A stretch of 49,473 nucleotides of DNA from Zancudomyces culisetae. Its lineage: Eukaryota; Kickxellomycota; Harpellomycetes; Harpellales; Legeriomycetaceae. Under the pieces are notes generated by a model. That model ran no database searches. It saw only the letters and a list, made by a program, of their open reading frames with translations, and was not told the origin of the DNA. Each line of letters starts with the position of its first letter. Position 1 is the stretch's first letter. Positions 21,542 through 32,546 of this stretch are shown here, in pieces. The stretch covers positions 1 through 49,473 of the forward strand of contig LSSK01001922.1 in NCBI GenBank assembly GCA_001969505.1, in the 5' to 3' direction. The translations under genes and the position numbers were made by a program.

Positions 21542-22328
21542 AATGCGAGTAAAATTTGGTATGCTTTTTTTTTTTGATGGAAAAAAAAACAAAAGAGAGC
21601 CGCTCTTTCGCTGTTTGTACTAGATACCAATAATCCTGCTTGTACTAGGATCAGCACAGTTTGCACTATTTTCATTGTTTTTTTTTTTCTACGATCCTTT
21701 TTATCATTTTGAATTGCAAGCTTTGAACAATATAATTATTACACATAAGGAAGAAAAAGGAAATAATACTAATATGTGACTTTTATATGGCTTGCTTGTA
21801 AATAAAGCTGGTAGGTATATGTACAAGTTTACTATCGCGGTTTTGATAGTTTGATGCATAGCTTTTTTAATAGTTACGCACATAACATTATACACCATCC
21901 CCCCCCCTTCTGTAACTTTGAATTATACCTTTTGATTTTGTACAATAAATGTTGGTCTGGTTGAAAAGGCTTTAGTCTAGATAAAAAGTCGACCTGTACA
22001 AATACCAGTAAAACTAATATAGGGTTTCGCACGATTTGATTCTTCTTATCTGACATATAGTGATATACTACTCTAGACCTCAAATTCAAAAGAAAAAATC
22101 AAAGAAAAAGAGAAGAAAAAGAGAAGAAAAAAAAGAATATTTACCTACACTAAAAAATCTATAGCAAAAAAACATGATACTTATAACAAATAGTTTATGC
22201 AAAAATATGTTGTAATAAAATACGTGTACAACAGTAACAACAACAATCAACGATCAAAAATACCAACAGAAATAAAAAAAAAGACAATCGGAGGGTAAAA
22301 ACTCTTAAGATCACACCCACAGACAATT
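21542..22328. other. Convergent 3' region between DUF1748 gene and PPR gene
   Basis: About 790 bp, AT-rich, with a nine-C run at 21899-21907 and an A/G-rich AAAGAGAAG repeat near 22087-22135. No gene seen. Confidence 0.6.
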
Positions 22329-25300
22329 CTAGCTTTCTAAGGCATCAGCAAGTCGAACTAATCTTTTATCTGTTGTTAATTTTGACCAGACCTTGAGAAC
22401 AGCCAAAAGTTGATTTCTGTCATTATAAAAGTATGCAAGCTTTTCCTTTAACCCAATTATAACAATGTCATTTGTGATAAAGTCATTCAACGACGGAATG
22501 TTATCAGCATTGCTGTCAGTGTTAGTGTTGCTATCGGTGCTACTGTTATCGCCATGCGCATCTTTGTGGATTATGTCATTTTTGTCGTTGCTTTTATCAT
22601 CTGAAGGTGCAGTAGTAAATAAGGATTGTTTTTTGGTACCAAATAAATTGTAATATCGGTTTTCCAAGATCTGTTCTCTTTTTTCAACAAATTTAAGGGT
22701 CATTAAAAACTTGTTGTTAAACGTGTTCAAAAGTGAGAAAAGATAGTCATTATTCGTTGAGCTGATCAGATTAGTCCTTTCGAATTCAGAATTTAAATGC
22801 GTATCCTGCAATTGTTCATCCGTGAGCAGCGCGTCTATGTCAATCTTTGACAAAAAGTCAATGATTTCCTGGAATCTAGCCGATACCAACAGACATGAAA
22901 TGTACTTGTTAACATTTTTGAATGTAAACTTAAAAGAAAGTTTGTTGGCGTTCTGCATTAGCTCCACAACTTTGTTAGACAAAAGCCATTGTTCATAATT
23001 AAAATACTTGTACTCGATAAACTTGGGAACGTAAAAACCAAACTGATTGTTGACATCATCCAAAGAGGACTCTGCAGCTTCATCATCTGCAGTGCCTTTG
23101 TTTTTTATGTTAGTAGCTTCAAGGGAACCATCAACTCGTAAACCAGCGCCACCAAATGCCATTTCTTCAGGCGTTTTTAAAGATTCTTTTAAGACGGATT
23201 TATTTTTAGAGAAGTCGTCTCCACCAAGTGAATTTAGACCTTTGAAACTCTTTTCAAAGTGGTCATTCATTAGCTTTGAAGATAAGGAGCTGGATGTCGA
23301 TGATTTGAGTGAGCTGTAGATTTCGTTAAACTTTTGGAAGGCACTTTCAATCTTCATATTGGGTAAATAGCTAGATGATTTTTTAAGCACATATTGCGTT
23401 GCTGCTTCGGAAGTTATCAGATATTTGTCCAAGTTTTGTATTTTGTTGACATTATAAAACAACCCAATCTTATCTAGTAGGCGCAAGTAGCAATTCAGCA
23501 TGCTATCTAGCGCAGAAGAATGAAAGTCAGCAGTAACAGATATACGTGGACCATCTGGGTGCAAGGGGTTTATAGTTAAAATAGGATACGCCTTGAGCAA
23601 TATATCCCACATTGATTTAGCCTTTTCCAACATGTTATTTATTGCATAAACTCTGAGCAGTGAAAGCATGACAATCGGATCAAAATATCTCAAAGTCGAG
23701 TATTTGAAATCAGATGGAATGGCGTTTATGTCACGATCTATGTCTGCATATATATCTGGATTGTAACTTTTGGACATAAAAAACTGCATTTCAGATTCAA
23801 ATATTGGTTTTGATAGATAGGACAGCTTGACAGATGGGCTTGCAAGTAAAGTTTCTCTGAGTTCAGCTTCTTTACGACGAGCCTTTTTATACGCTGCCTC
23901 TGCACTGGAAATATCAGACATGTATCCGTATATGGCTATCAAAATCGAGTATATAGCTGCATCGGGTTCTATGGAATTTACAATCATGGTATCTACAATC
24001 GCTGAACATCCTCTCCTGTCCTTTTGTTTCGCATAGTGATAGATGAGCGCTGCAAAAGTAAATCTGTTCGGTTTTATACCCAGCTCAACCATATCTGTGT
24101 AAAGAGTTAATGCATTCTTATGATATCCCAAAGCCAAGTATCCCATTATAAGGTAGTTGAATGCTCTAGTTGGAATTGTGGTTTTCAAAGATAGAGAGTT
24201 TTGTATCACGTCTTCTAATATTTGATGAGCCTCTATCAAATTTGCATTGGAAACATTTGCTTCTATCAAAGTAATCTTTGTAATGGTTCCTAGGTTAACA
24301 TGCGAAGATGGGGAATTCATTTCTCGCACAAGAGCATTTATCTGGTCAACTCGGCCTATCATCGAGTATGCTTGGATTACTATACTGTAGTGTATTTCTG
24401 TCGGCACATGTCCTCGCTCAATCATTTGCCTTAAAACCAAATATGCCTTCCCTGCCTGCCTTTTTTTCGCCAACTCCTTTAACCACAGTGTATACAACGT
24501 AATGTTAACTGGTGTATCCATTGTCCTGTAAAAATAGTCGGAAACAACTTCAAACATTTCTATCATTCCATTTTTTAAAAACCCATGCATAATGTTTGAA
24601 AGAATTGCTATGTTGGGTACAATTTTGTTCCTCGCCATTTCATCCAATGTATTTAAAAGTTGTGGAATATGGTTGATTTGAGTGTAAATCTTCAGCTTTT
24701 GCCTATAGTATGTCCGCTTGTATGCATACGTTTCTTTGCTTTCAAACCCGACTTCACCAGGAGTACCTTTGGCTATTTTTTCAGCTGCCTGTAACCCAAG
24801 ACTCGTTTTCCCTGCAGCCGTATATACTAGTAACAGTGCTGTTTTTACCTTTTCTATGGGAATATCCCCGTCATAAAAATCGTTCCATGCATTTAATAGT
24901 TCCGACGCCTGCTCCACATTATTATTCTTTACAAATAAGTACAGCAGCGGAACAAATAGTTGTGTATCGTATTGTTTCTGTAAAATTTCTTTCAAAGCCA
25001 ATGTATCCTTACTCTCTACTGATTTTGCATCAGAGAATATCTCTCTAAGAATACAACTAACCTTGTCGATTTTGCCTTGATCGGCATACAGCGCCAACAA
25101 GTGTGTAAACGCATCTGGATCAGGCATCATCTTCGCATCCACCAATTCGCTAAATAGTTTTTCGGCTAAATGAGGCTGTCCCAAAATAGCTGCGCCTCCT
25201 ATTAACGTTGACTGAATCACCACGTCTGGTTTCCGGCATTTTTTTAATCTATACGCATGCACTTTTGCTTCCTCCCAGCTACTGCTATATCTCTCAAAAT

Positions 25301-26705
25301 GCCCCTTGTTTTTTTCACCACCTCTCTTCATAATCTCTTGAATAATCTTTGCTACCCACACTCTCTCGCTCCAATCATAGCCTTTTGTTCCTTTCTCCTT
25401 ATTCTCAGAGTTAACCACTGCGGTTCTACCTATCAAAGAGGCCCAGATCGCTTCTTCCAACAATCCTCTCTGTACCAACATTCTAACCGTGGATCTTTGT
25501 AGTTTTATGTCAACGTCACCTCCTGCAAGTACACTGTTCGCCCATAGCTTAAGCAATTCCTCTCTATATGCTAAACGCTCTAATGACCTTGCCAGTATTC
25601 TTACGACAGGCGTATTTGTTTGCAGTCTTTTGCTTGCGGTGGCCAACCTCTTTGACAGGTTTTCATCCCCGGTGCGTTCCCTTGCCATTTGTTCCAATAA
25701 TTCAGATTCTTCAATCATTCGCTTGTACCCCCATATCACTCCCTTCAAATACCCTACGCTAGCAAACCCCCTTATTATATTGGCAAACCCATGACTAGAA
25801 AAAAAGAATGATCCCTCCTCACCATCCCTAGCGCGCTTTAAAAATTCTTCAGTCATTGAAACCACCCTCCTAAAACTTCCCTCTGTTCTATCGCGTGCCA
25901 TAATCTCCAATAGCTCTGCATACTCTTGTTCACCTGGCTTGAATCCAATTTTTTGACGATCGTCGATTATCCTAACTATTCGTTCTGCAGCTGTTCTCAA
26001 GTTATTTTGGTCTCTATTTGCTGCAGTTTTTAAAATACCATAATTCTTTATTGCCTTTATCAGTTTAAACACAAGTACCGGGTAGAAATGTCGCGTTAGA
26101 CCATCCTTAGAGAACTCTATGTACTGCTCGAATTCTAAATCTACATTTCTACTTTTTTCTATATTCCTTACTCGGATTGCAAAATCTTTCAATTTATTGA
26201 GCACCCCTTTTTCAAGAACCATTGCCATTTCATCGAGTCCAAGCAATCGCTTGTTCTCGTTAGATTTTCTGTCATTTTCTCCTTTTTGCTCATCACATTT
26301 GTTGGTTATCTCAGTGTTGATATCAAGGGTATCTCCGTTCCCTTTCCCGTTCCTGTTCCCATTCTCGTTCCCGCTCTCATTGACATTCCTGGTCTTAGCC
26401 CTATTTTTCTCACCTGTCTCGTCCGCGCCTTTTCCACTTTTTTGGCTATATCCCCTAGTTATATTTCTGGTGTTACACGCTCTTTGTTTTCTTGTAAAAG
26501 ATTCTGCTAATCTTCCAGCAATTACCACATTAGCCCCTGCATCAATGCTTGTATTCACTACACATGATTTCGGCGATCTACGTGTTTTTTGCGATTCAGT
26601 TGTATAGACTCGTGAGATTGTTGGTATAATTATTCTGCCTGAACATTTAAAGCTTGTTCTAATCTTGATGTTGCTTTTGCAGAGATTAAATAGATTCTCC
26701 ACCAT
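22329..26705 (-). CDS. Large mitochondrial pentatricopeptide-repeat (PPR) protein
   Basis: A single exon of 1458 residues. The N-terminus is basic and hydroxylated with few acids (residues 1-60), fitting a mitochondrial presequence. Residues about 70-150 are low-complexity Lys/Asn/Glu/Gly. PPR-type helical pairs are clear at about 490-555 (EKLFSELVDAKMMPDPDAF, HLLALYADQGKIDKV) and 640-945 (LNTLDEMARNKIVPNIAIL, LYTDMVELGIKPNRFTF, ALIYHYAKQKDRRG, IYSILIAIYGYMSDISSAE). The C-terminal third is Ser/Asp-rich and less regular. Function by family: binding mitochondrial transcripts for stability or translation. The organisation resembles Pet309/Cya-5-type COX1 factors, but the length is greater and orthology is not established. 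It is co-directional with the perilipin gene upstream. Confidence 0.88.
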   Translation of the reverse strand: MVENLFNLCKSNIKIRTSFKCSGRIIIPTISRVYTTESQKTRRSPKSCVVNTSIDAGANVVIAGRLAESFTRKQRACNTRNITRGYSQKSGKGADETGEKNRAKTRNVNESGNENGNRNGKGNGDTLDINTEITNKCDEQKGENDRKSNENKRLLGLDEMAMVLEKGVLNKLKDFAIRVRNIEKSRNVDLEFEQYIEFSKDGLTRHFYPVLVFKLIKAIKNYGILKTAANRDQNNLRTAAERIVRIIDDRQKIGFKPGEQEYAELLEIMARDRTEGSFRRVVSMTEEFLKRARDGEEGSFFFSSHGFANIIRGFASVGYLKGVIWGYKRMIEESELLEQMARERTGDENLSKRLATASKRLQTNTPVVRILARSLERLAYREELLKLWANSVLAGGDVDIKLQRSTVRMLVQRGLLEEAIWASLIGRTAVVNSENKEKGTKGYDWSERVWVAKIIQEIMKRGGEKNKGHFERYSSSWEEAKVHAYRLKKCRKPDVVIQSTLIGGAAILGQPHLAEKLFSELVDAKMMPDPDAFTHLLALYADQGKIDKVSCILREIFSDAKSVESKDTLALKEILQKQYDTQLFVPLLYLFVKNNNVEQASELLNAWNDFYDGDIPIEKVKTALLLVYTAAGKTSLGLQAAEKIAKGTPGEVGFESKETYAYKRTYYRQKLKIYTQINHIPQLLNTLDEMARNKIVPNIAILSNIMHGFLKNGMIEMFEVVSDYFYRTMDTPVNITLYTLWLKELAKKRQAGKAYLVLRQMIERGHVPTEIHYSIVIQAYSMIGRVDQINALVREMNSPSSHVNLGTITKITLIEANVSNANLIEAHQILEDVIQNSLSLKTTIPTRAFNYLIMGYLALGYHKNALTLYTDMVELGIKPNRFTFAALIYHYAKQKDRRGCSAIVDTMIVNSIEPDAAIYSILIAIYGYMSDISSAEAAYKKARRKEAELRETLLASPSVKLSYLSKPIFESEMQFFMSKSYNPDIYADIDRDINAIPSDFKYSTLRYFDPIVMLSLLRVYAINNMLEKAKSMWDILLKAYPILTINPLHPDGPRISVTADFHSSALDSMLNCYLRLLDKIGLFYNVNKIQNLDKYLITSEAATQYVLKKSSSYLPNMKIESAFQKFNEIYSSLKSSTSSSLSSKLMNDHFEKSFKGLNSLGGDDFSKNKSVLKESLKTPEEMAFGGAGLRVDGSLEATNIKNKGTADDEAAESSLDDVNNQFGFYVPKFIEYKYFNYEQWLLSNKVVELMQNANKLSFKFTFKNVNKYISCLLVSARFQEIIDFLSKIDIDALLTDEQLQDTHLNSEFERTNLISSTNNDYLFSLLNTFNNKFLMTLKFVEKREQILENRYYNLFGTKKQSLFTTAPSDDKSNDKNDIIHKDAHGDNSSTDSNTNTDSNADNIPSLNDFITNDIVIIGLKEKLAYFYNDRNQLLAVLKVWSKLTTDKRLVRLADALES

Positions 26706-28207
26706 TTTTAACTCCTCCCTTTTCTTTACTTGTCTGAATTTTAATCTTTATAAAAATCTACTCCGATGTCCCTAAATTGATTTGTTTTCCATTTAACTTG
26801 CTTTTACGTTTTGTGCGTACTGTTTTTGTTTATTGTTCGCATATAATGAATATTTTCCAATGACTCTCAAGTCTCAATATATGTTTTATTACAGCAAGAT
26901 CTTTCAAGTCGGTTATATTACTATGTCTTGGTATCAGATGGTACTAACTTGATGCAAACTTGAATAATTTTTAACACGATCAAAGCAAACTCTGTTAATT
27001 TTATGTCTATGTATCAATATAATCTTTCTCTTCTTCCTTCAAGATTGTTCTTGATTTGATTACTAGAGTTTGGATTACTCTCACTTCAACTCAAACCCTA
27101 CCTTTTTTTTAATTGTAGTTTTATCAATAGCTTTATCAATTATATCTGCCAATTGAAGAAATTATTTCCGATATTGACTACGAAAATATGGAATAAAAAA
27201 AAACCCAAAAACAAATAACTGATTCACCATTATTTGGAAGTACTATCTTATTGATTGGTTTACTCAGTTTTTTCCCTCTTATTCTTTATTTTTTCATTGT
27301 ATTTTTTTGCTTGATATTCGATTTTTGAGTTGTAGCTTTTCCTTGCGGAAAATTCCAAGGTAAACGTCGTTTTTAGTGAAAAAAATTTTCCAAGCAGTCA
27401 AATCGTATCATTATTTTAGATAAAAGCAAAACATAGCTATAATTAGGCTTTGGAATTTGGGATTTGGGATTTGGAGTCTGGGTTCTAATAGGAGTCGGGA
27501 TCTTTGATAATTTTAGCAAGAATCATTGAAGAAAAATAACAAGATAAGTTTAGTTTGCCCTATTTCAAACTTTCTTAAAATCGAAAGTGTATATAGCGTG
27601 CTTGTGACTACACTTTATGTATTATACTACGTACACAAAGCATAGCAGGAGGATAGGAAAATTAAATGGTATTATTAATATTGTTTGAAATTAAAACCGT
27701 TTCCTGCACTGGGGGCACTGAAGCAATACTTCGGCTCTAACCCCACACAGTGAATTTACAAAATACCAGAAGGGTAGTGGAGGTATTCGCACATCCAAAG
27801 GACACGTAGTTTGTGGCCAATGTTAATGCCATTTCTATGTGTTCAGAATAGTACCAATCATAGACAACGTCTACGATCATCGCATAATGAAAATAACGGC
27901 ATCACACAGTAGGTGTGCACTTCACCTTCCTTGCAAGTTGAAGATATGCAATCAAGCATCACTCCACAGCTTGGATCATGAATCTTCTCTCTATCACAAC
28001 ATTTGTGTATTATATGAATGTGGGATTTATTTAAACTTCATATACTTGATTATATAAACACCCCAAAATGCTAATGTCTAAACAAATATACCTATGTCTT
28101 TAGGCTAAAAAAACTTGGAGGAAAAAAAAGTACCTGTAGCTATAACAAAAGCACACCGAATCTTTCCCTTACCAAAAGAACAAAGACAATGGTAAATAAG
28201 TTCTACC
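26706..28207. other. Intergenic region with PHD-like fragments
   Basis: AT-rich to about 27,690. Between 27,691 and 28,035 the base composition rises and the minus strand carries open fragments that could make a split zinc finger (see findings), but no start codon can be placed before the perilipin stop codon. No firm gene. Confidence 0.5.
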
Positions 28208-29275
28208 TTATTCCGTTTTTTGCTTGGTTACACCCATAAACTCTTTTAAATAATTGAGCCTATCCAAAACATATGTTTCATTAAGGCTATTTATATAATT
28301 GAGAATGTAGGTTGAATACTCGGTTGAACGCTGTGTAATATATTTGTAGCTTTCCAGGTTTTGTACAAAAGACAACTTGTTTTGGCTTGCCATAAATTCA
28401 TTGATGGTTGTTCTATTAGGGAGATAATTAAACATTGATACGCCATATGGTGTTATTTTTTCACTCAGTGCTGTTTTTCTGGCTTCGTATTTCACTTTCA
28501 GTTCTTCCAGTCTTGATGCATATTGTGCCCTTTTCTCCGATAGTGCTGCTTGTTTAGTTTGGACATACTCAGAAATCGATTTTTGTGTGTTTTGGTAAGT
28601 TGATAGGAGGTCTTGTTTTTTCTGGCTAAATTTTTCTACATACAAATTGGACTGAGACTCATATACACCTTTTACCTTTGAAAAGGTCTCCTTTGGCTTT
28701 GAAACCAAATCTAGGGACAGATCCTTGACATATCCAAACAAAGTTCGGGTCGAGTCAACAACTTTTTCCCTGGATACCTCGGAATCAGAAACCTTTTTTT
28801 GTACCTTGGAGATAAGCTCTTCTGAACTCACTTTTGCCAGTCTGACTACTGTACCAACTTTTGGGTGGTTCTCTTGCAGTTCCTGCACTGACTTTTGCAC
28901 TGCTTCCACAAGCTCGTCTGTTGGCTTTGTGAGTATGGGGTACTTTGTCTCAAGAGACTTCAGGGACTGGCAGGCCTTCGAGTCCAAAGCTGAGAGAGAC
29001 TTCTCAACAGGTGTGAGTGTGTAAATGTTTGCCTCGGCGTATGAAGACAGCTTGGTGGCTACATTTGAAACCATTCCGGTGTACTTGTTCTCGGGAATAA
29101 TGTTGCGTACGGAGAGGACCGCACTGTTCACGACAGGTAGTTCTAACAGCAGCCCAAAGAAGTTTTTGTTCGCTGAAATGTCCTGATTGTTGGAAGCCAT
29201 GGCGGTCAAAACCGGGCTGACTATTGTTGAAGAATCACTTGCTGATGCTTCCATTATGACTGTTTCTTGATACAT
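28208..29275 (-). CDS. PLN1: Perilipin-family lipid-droplet protein (Pet10/Pln1-like)
   Basis: 355 residues from the ATG at 29275; the frame stays open upstream but without an ATG, and a second ATG at 29254 is also possible. The N-terminal third has the PAT-like block LLLELPVVNSAVLSVRNI, then KYTGMVSNVATKLSSYAEANI, SALDSKACQSLKSLETKYPIL and PTDELVEAV, the pattern of fungal perilipins. The middle (about 180-290) is a long amphipathic, heptad- and 11-mer-like helix with many Lys, Ser and Val that should lie on the droplet surface. No membrane segment is seen. It is expected to coat and stabilise lipid droplets, binding diacylglycerol-rich surfaces. Assignment to the family is firm; one-to-one orthology with Pet10/Pln1 is inferred. 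Confidence 0.85.
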   Translation of the reverse strand: MYQETVIMEASASDSSTIVSPVLTAMASNNQDISANKNFFGLLLELPVVNSAVLSVRNIIPENKYTGMVSNVATKLSSYAEANIYTLTPVEKSLSALDSKACQSLKSLETKYPILTKPTDELVEAVQKSVQELQENHPKVGTVVRLAKVSSEELISKVQKKVSDSEVSREKVVDSTRTLFGYVKDLSLDLVSKPKETFSKVKGVYESQSNLYVEKFSQKKQDLLSTYQNTQKSISEYVQTKQAALSEKRAQYASRLEELKVKYEARKTALSEKITPYGVSMFNYLPNRTTINEFMASQNKLSFVQNLESYKYITQRSTEYSTYILNYINSLNETYVLDRLNYLKEFMGVTKQKTE

Positions 29276-32200
29276 CGTTGCTATGTTAACGTTGTATGTG
29301 TTTAATATTCCTTCTTTTCTTCTCTGTATTTGTCTTTTTTTCAAGGTTTTGTTATACTTGTAAACTAATAAAGTTTAATAGTAACGAGAAAGTTAATTGT
29401 GTATGAGGGAGGTCTAGAAAAGTGATTATCCGAGTGTTTATATATTAAATTTGGGTGTTGCTAAATGATTTTCGCAATGCAATTCAAAAAATTTTCATCC
29501 ACAAAATGCTCTTAATTTTCCACCATTTGGGAACAAGAATTTGAAAATTGATATTAATAGTAAAAACATGAATAAGCCCAATATTCGACGTTGCATATGA
29601 TTTGCTAATCTGAACTTTTGTACAATAAAGTGAGTGTTGATCATAAGATGAACTAAGAATAAATCGCTGCAATTGGGTTACCACATTGCAACTACGCTCA
29701 ACAAATTACACCACCCACCAAGAAAAGGAAGAACGGAAACCATAATAGATTTCAGCCAGATAAAAAATGTCAAAACATGGGAAAGTAGTAAGAACTTGGA
29801 GACAAACTTGGCTTTATTGTTATATTCCATTGTTTTCTAAAATCATTGAGAACAGAAAGCGAAGCTACCAAAACTGCACCATTGCTATTGTGTAACTATT
29901 TCATTCAAAGAAAGCATGTTTTCTAATCTTTTTGTGTGATTTACCCAACTCTTTTGCGATTTCTTTTTTTCTCGCATCTTTAGTTTTTGTACAAAAAGGT
30001 ATTCATTTCACCATATCTTTTCCTTGAATGTGATATTTTCTTAATCTTTTAATTTTTATAATTTGTTTTTTTACTTGGAATTGCAATTTTACATAAATAT
30101 TTAACTATGCGATTTTGAAAATAGTATTTTGAGAGCAAAAAAAAAATCAAAGCAAACTTCCGTGTCAATTATTATGTAATTTCGGCTATTTTTTGCTTGT
30201 ATAAGAGTTATTGAACATTAAATGAATCATTTGCATAAACGGTGGAAATTAAACATAAAAACCTAAGAGAAGTGCAGCTATACTGTACCAGCTCTTAAAG
30301 CCAATAGAGCTTGGCACATTTAAAATATTCAGATACTCGCCTGCTTGGTATATTACCCGACTTATTACTAAAGATATGGGCACATATTTTTTTTTGTTGC
30401 GTGATTCCATTTTTTTTTCAGCTAGTTTTTTGATTTTTAGTTCAGAAAAATATCAAAGGCTACAATTTCACATGTGTTGTATCTATAGTTAATATCACAG
30501 TCATGGTGGGTTTGTATTTTTTCCGAGCCGCAGCCCGATTAGTCAATTATCGACTATTTACAAATTCCATGCTTGATTATTAGACGATGTTCTCAGGTTA
30601 TTAAAAATCTCAAATTTAGAGAATATTATAAGAGCAGTACTAAAAAATTATTGAGAAATTTGATATTATTATGTGACTAAGCCAAAAAATATTAAAATGA
30701 ATATAAAAATCATATGCTTACACAAAGCTCAACACTAAGTTAATCTCATTTCTAGGCACCACATGATTAAAAAAAAGTGCTTGCTGAGCTTTAAAAAGAA
30801 TGGGATAGTGCGACTTTGTCAAGACCGATAGTTTAGTATAAACGTGAAAATTAGGTTATGCACGTGTAAATCGAAAACGTGGATATATTAACTCGTAGCT
30901 GCTTTCTTGTGAAGACATCTTGTCGTTTGCAAGAACGGCTACAAAGCGGTAGATAAAATGCAAGAAAAAGGTTAGAACAGCATGGAAGTACGTGCGGGTC
31001 GGCGTATATGCTTGAATGTGTCATATAACTATAGTTTCCAAGATTATAGTTTTACTTCAATCAGTAACGGGAGGTACAATAAATCATGGGCTAAATTCTA
31101 TGATGTATATAAAAAATAATTTCAGTGTTGATTTACTATTTGCTTGAAGTGTTGTCTAATGGCTTCTTTGCCGAAATATTCTTGATTAAACTCCCACACA
31201 TTAAGGTACTTTGTAATACAATCAAAAAACGATTAGTTAATAACCAAGGGAAACAAGCTGACAAAACCGTGTGTGTTAGTAGCAAATGAAAAGATAAAGA
31301 AAATTACAATTTATTATCGATAACCAATCGTCCAATTAAAACCATGATAGCTGACTCCAACTTTGCTTACTCATCTTTTGTTTTCGTTTTCGTATTCGTT
31401 TTCGATTTTTTTCGCTTATCTGCTCCTTTTATTTGTATAAGCCGGAACTAAACGGGCATTATAACTTTTGGTGCCCTACAATAAATAAATCTGCAAAATA
31501 AATACGACAACTGTCTTCAGAACAAGGAATGTTGAAGGCAAAAAAAATTCTCACCTATTTTATTACTGTTAGCTTGACTCAGAACTACAAAAGCACAAAG
31601 TACAGTCATTAATTCACAAAAAAGAAAGGCGGTAACAGTGAATAGATCAGAGCATTGGACGGAATCCCCATAGAAAATAACCAAATACTTGAACGAGTAT
31701 CCAGAAAAACAAGCATATATCCCGATACACGTGGAGAGCATTGTACAGTCACCAACTGCATCCGCGAAATATGAACTTATCTGCAGGTATCCACTAAGCT
31801 AATAGCCCTTTTCTGTAGTAAATCTTTGGACATATTTGATTGTTTTGAGCTCCAGTTAAGTTTGAACAAGCTTTGTTGATTAAAACCATTTTTATTTATT
31901 TTTCTCTCACTCTCCCAACTTTCCTCTTAGTTCATTTGGGTTGTAGCAAATCAACAAAATCCATCTAACCGATTTTTTTCTTCTTTTTTGGGCAATTTGC
32001 TGAGAAGCAATCCAATATTTAGTGACCGAAAATTAGATAAATAAAATCTTGCAAATGTCAATCCTGAGTCGAGTGAATGTGAAAGTGTGGTTACACAAGT
32101 ACATAGTGGAACAAAAAAAAAAGCGATAAAAGTGGTAGGCTACGTGGTTCACAGATATTTCCATGCATGTGAAATGCTTTCACCAATACTCAATTGTCAG

Positions 32201-32546
32201 GGTAAGAACAAAACAAGGAATCAGGTGATGAGCCCCACTCAACAAAGAAATGAGATTCTGTGTTGCTCCTTTTTGCTGTATCTTGTACAGTTGGGTTAGC
32301 AGCAAAATCAGTACTGCCCTCCGATACAAAGGCATAGGGCAAACGGTACATTGAGGTTTATATCGTAAACCGAACCTATCTCAGCTGCTAGGGTGCGCCT
32401 GAATAATAAACGAAGAAGAAAGAAGTCTTATAGGGTGAGTAATTGCTGGAATATTTAGACCAGGGAAAGTCAAATAATTCTATGGCTAGAACAGATTTAC
32501 AAATATGGTGCAAAAAAAAGATTAGTAAACCAAAAAACCTTAAAAA
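29276..32546. other. 3.3-kb gene-poor region upstream of perilipin
   Basis: No convincing gene. Weak open fragments include a minus-strand 62-codon stretch at 31556-31741 (MLSTCIGIYACFSGYSF) ending at a GTGAGA, and a plus-strand open frame at about 32058-32296 lacking a start codon and containing a GTAAGA. A TTTTCG repeat lies at about 31381-31412, and CCAAT-like sequences precede it. Confidence 0.5.

Noticed and set aside
26119..26607. 162-codon plus-strand ORF with hydrophobic translation
   Set aside because: Antisense of the PPR presequence and the Lys/Asn-rich segment; hydrophobicity is a codon-complement effect.
31517..31741. Minus-strand 74-codon hydrophobic ORF with a GTGAGA donor
   Set aside because: Downstream joining gives only a ten-residue tail; no family and weak splice sites.
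32058..32340. Plus-strand open frame with a GTAAGA donor and possible short last exon
   Set aside because: No start codon in frame; would need a frameshift in a poly-A run to use the nearby ATG.
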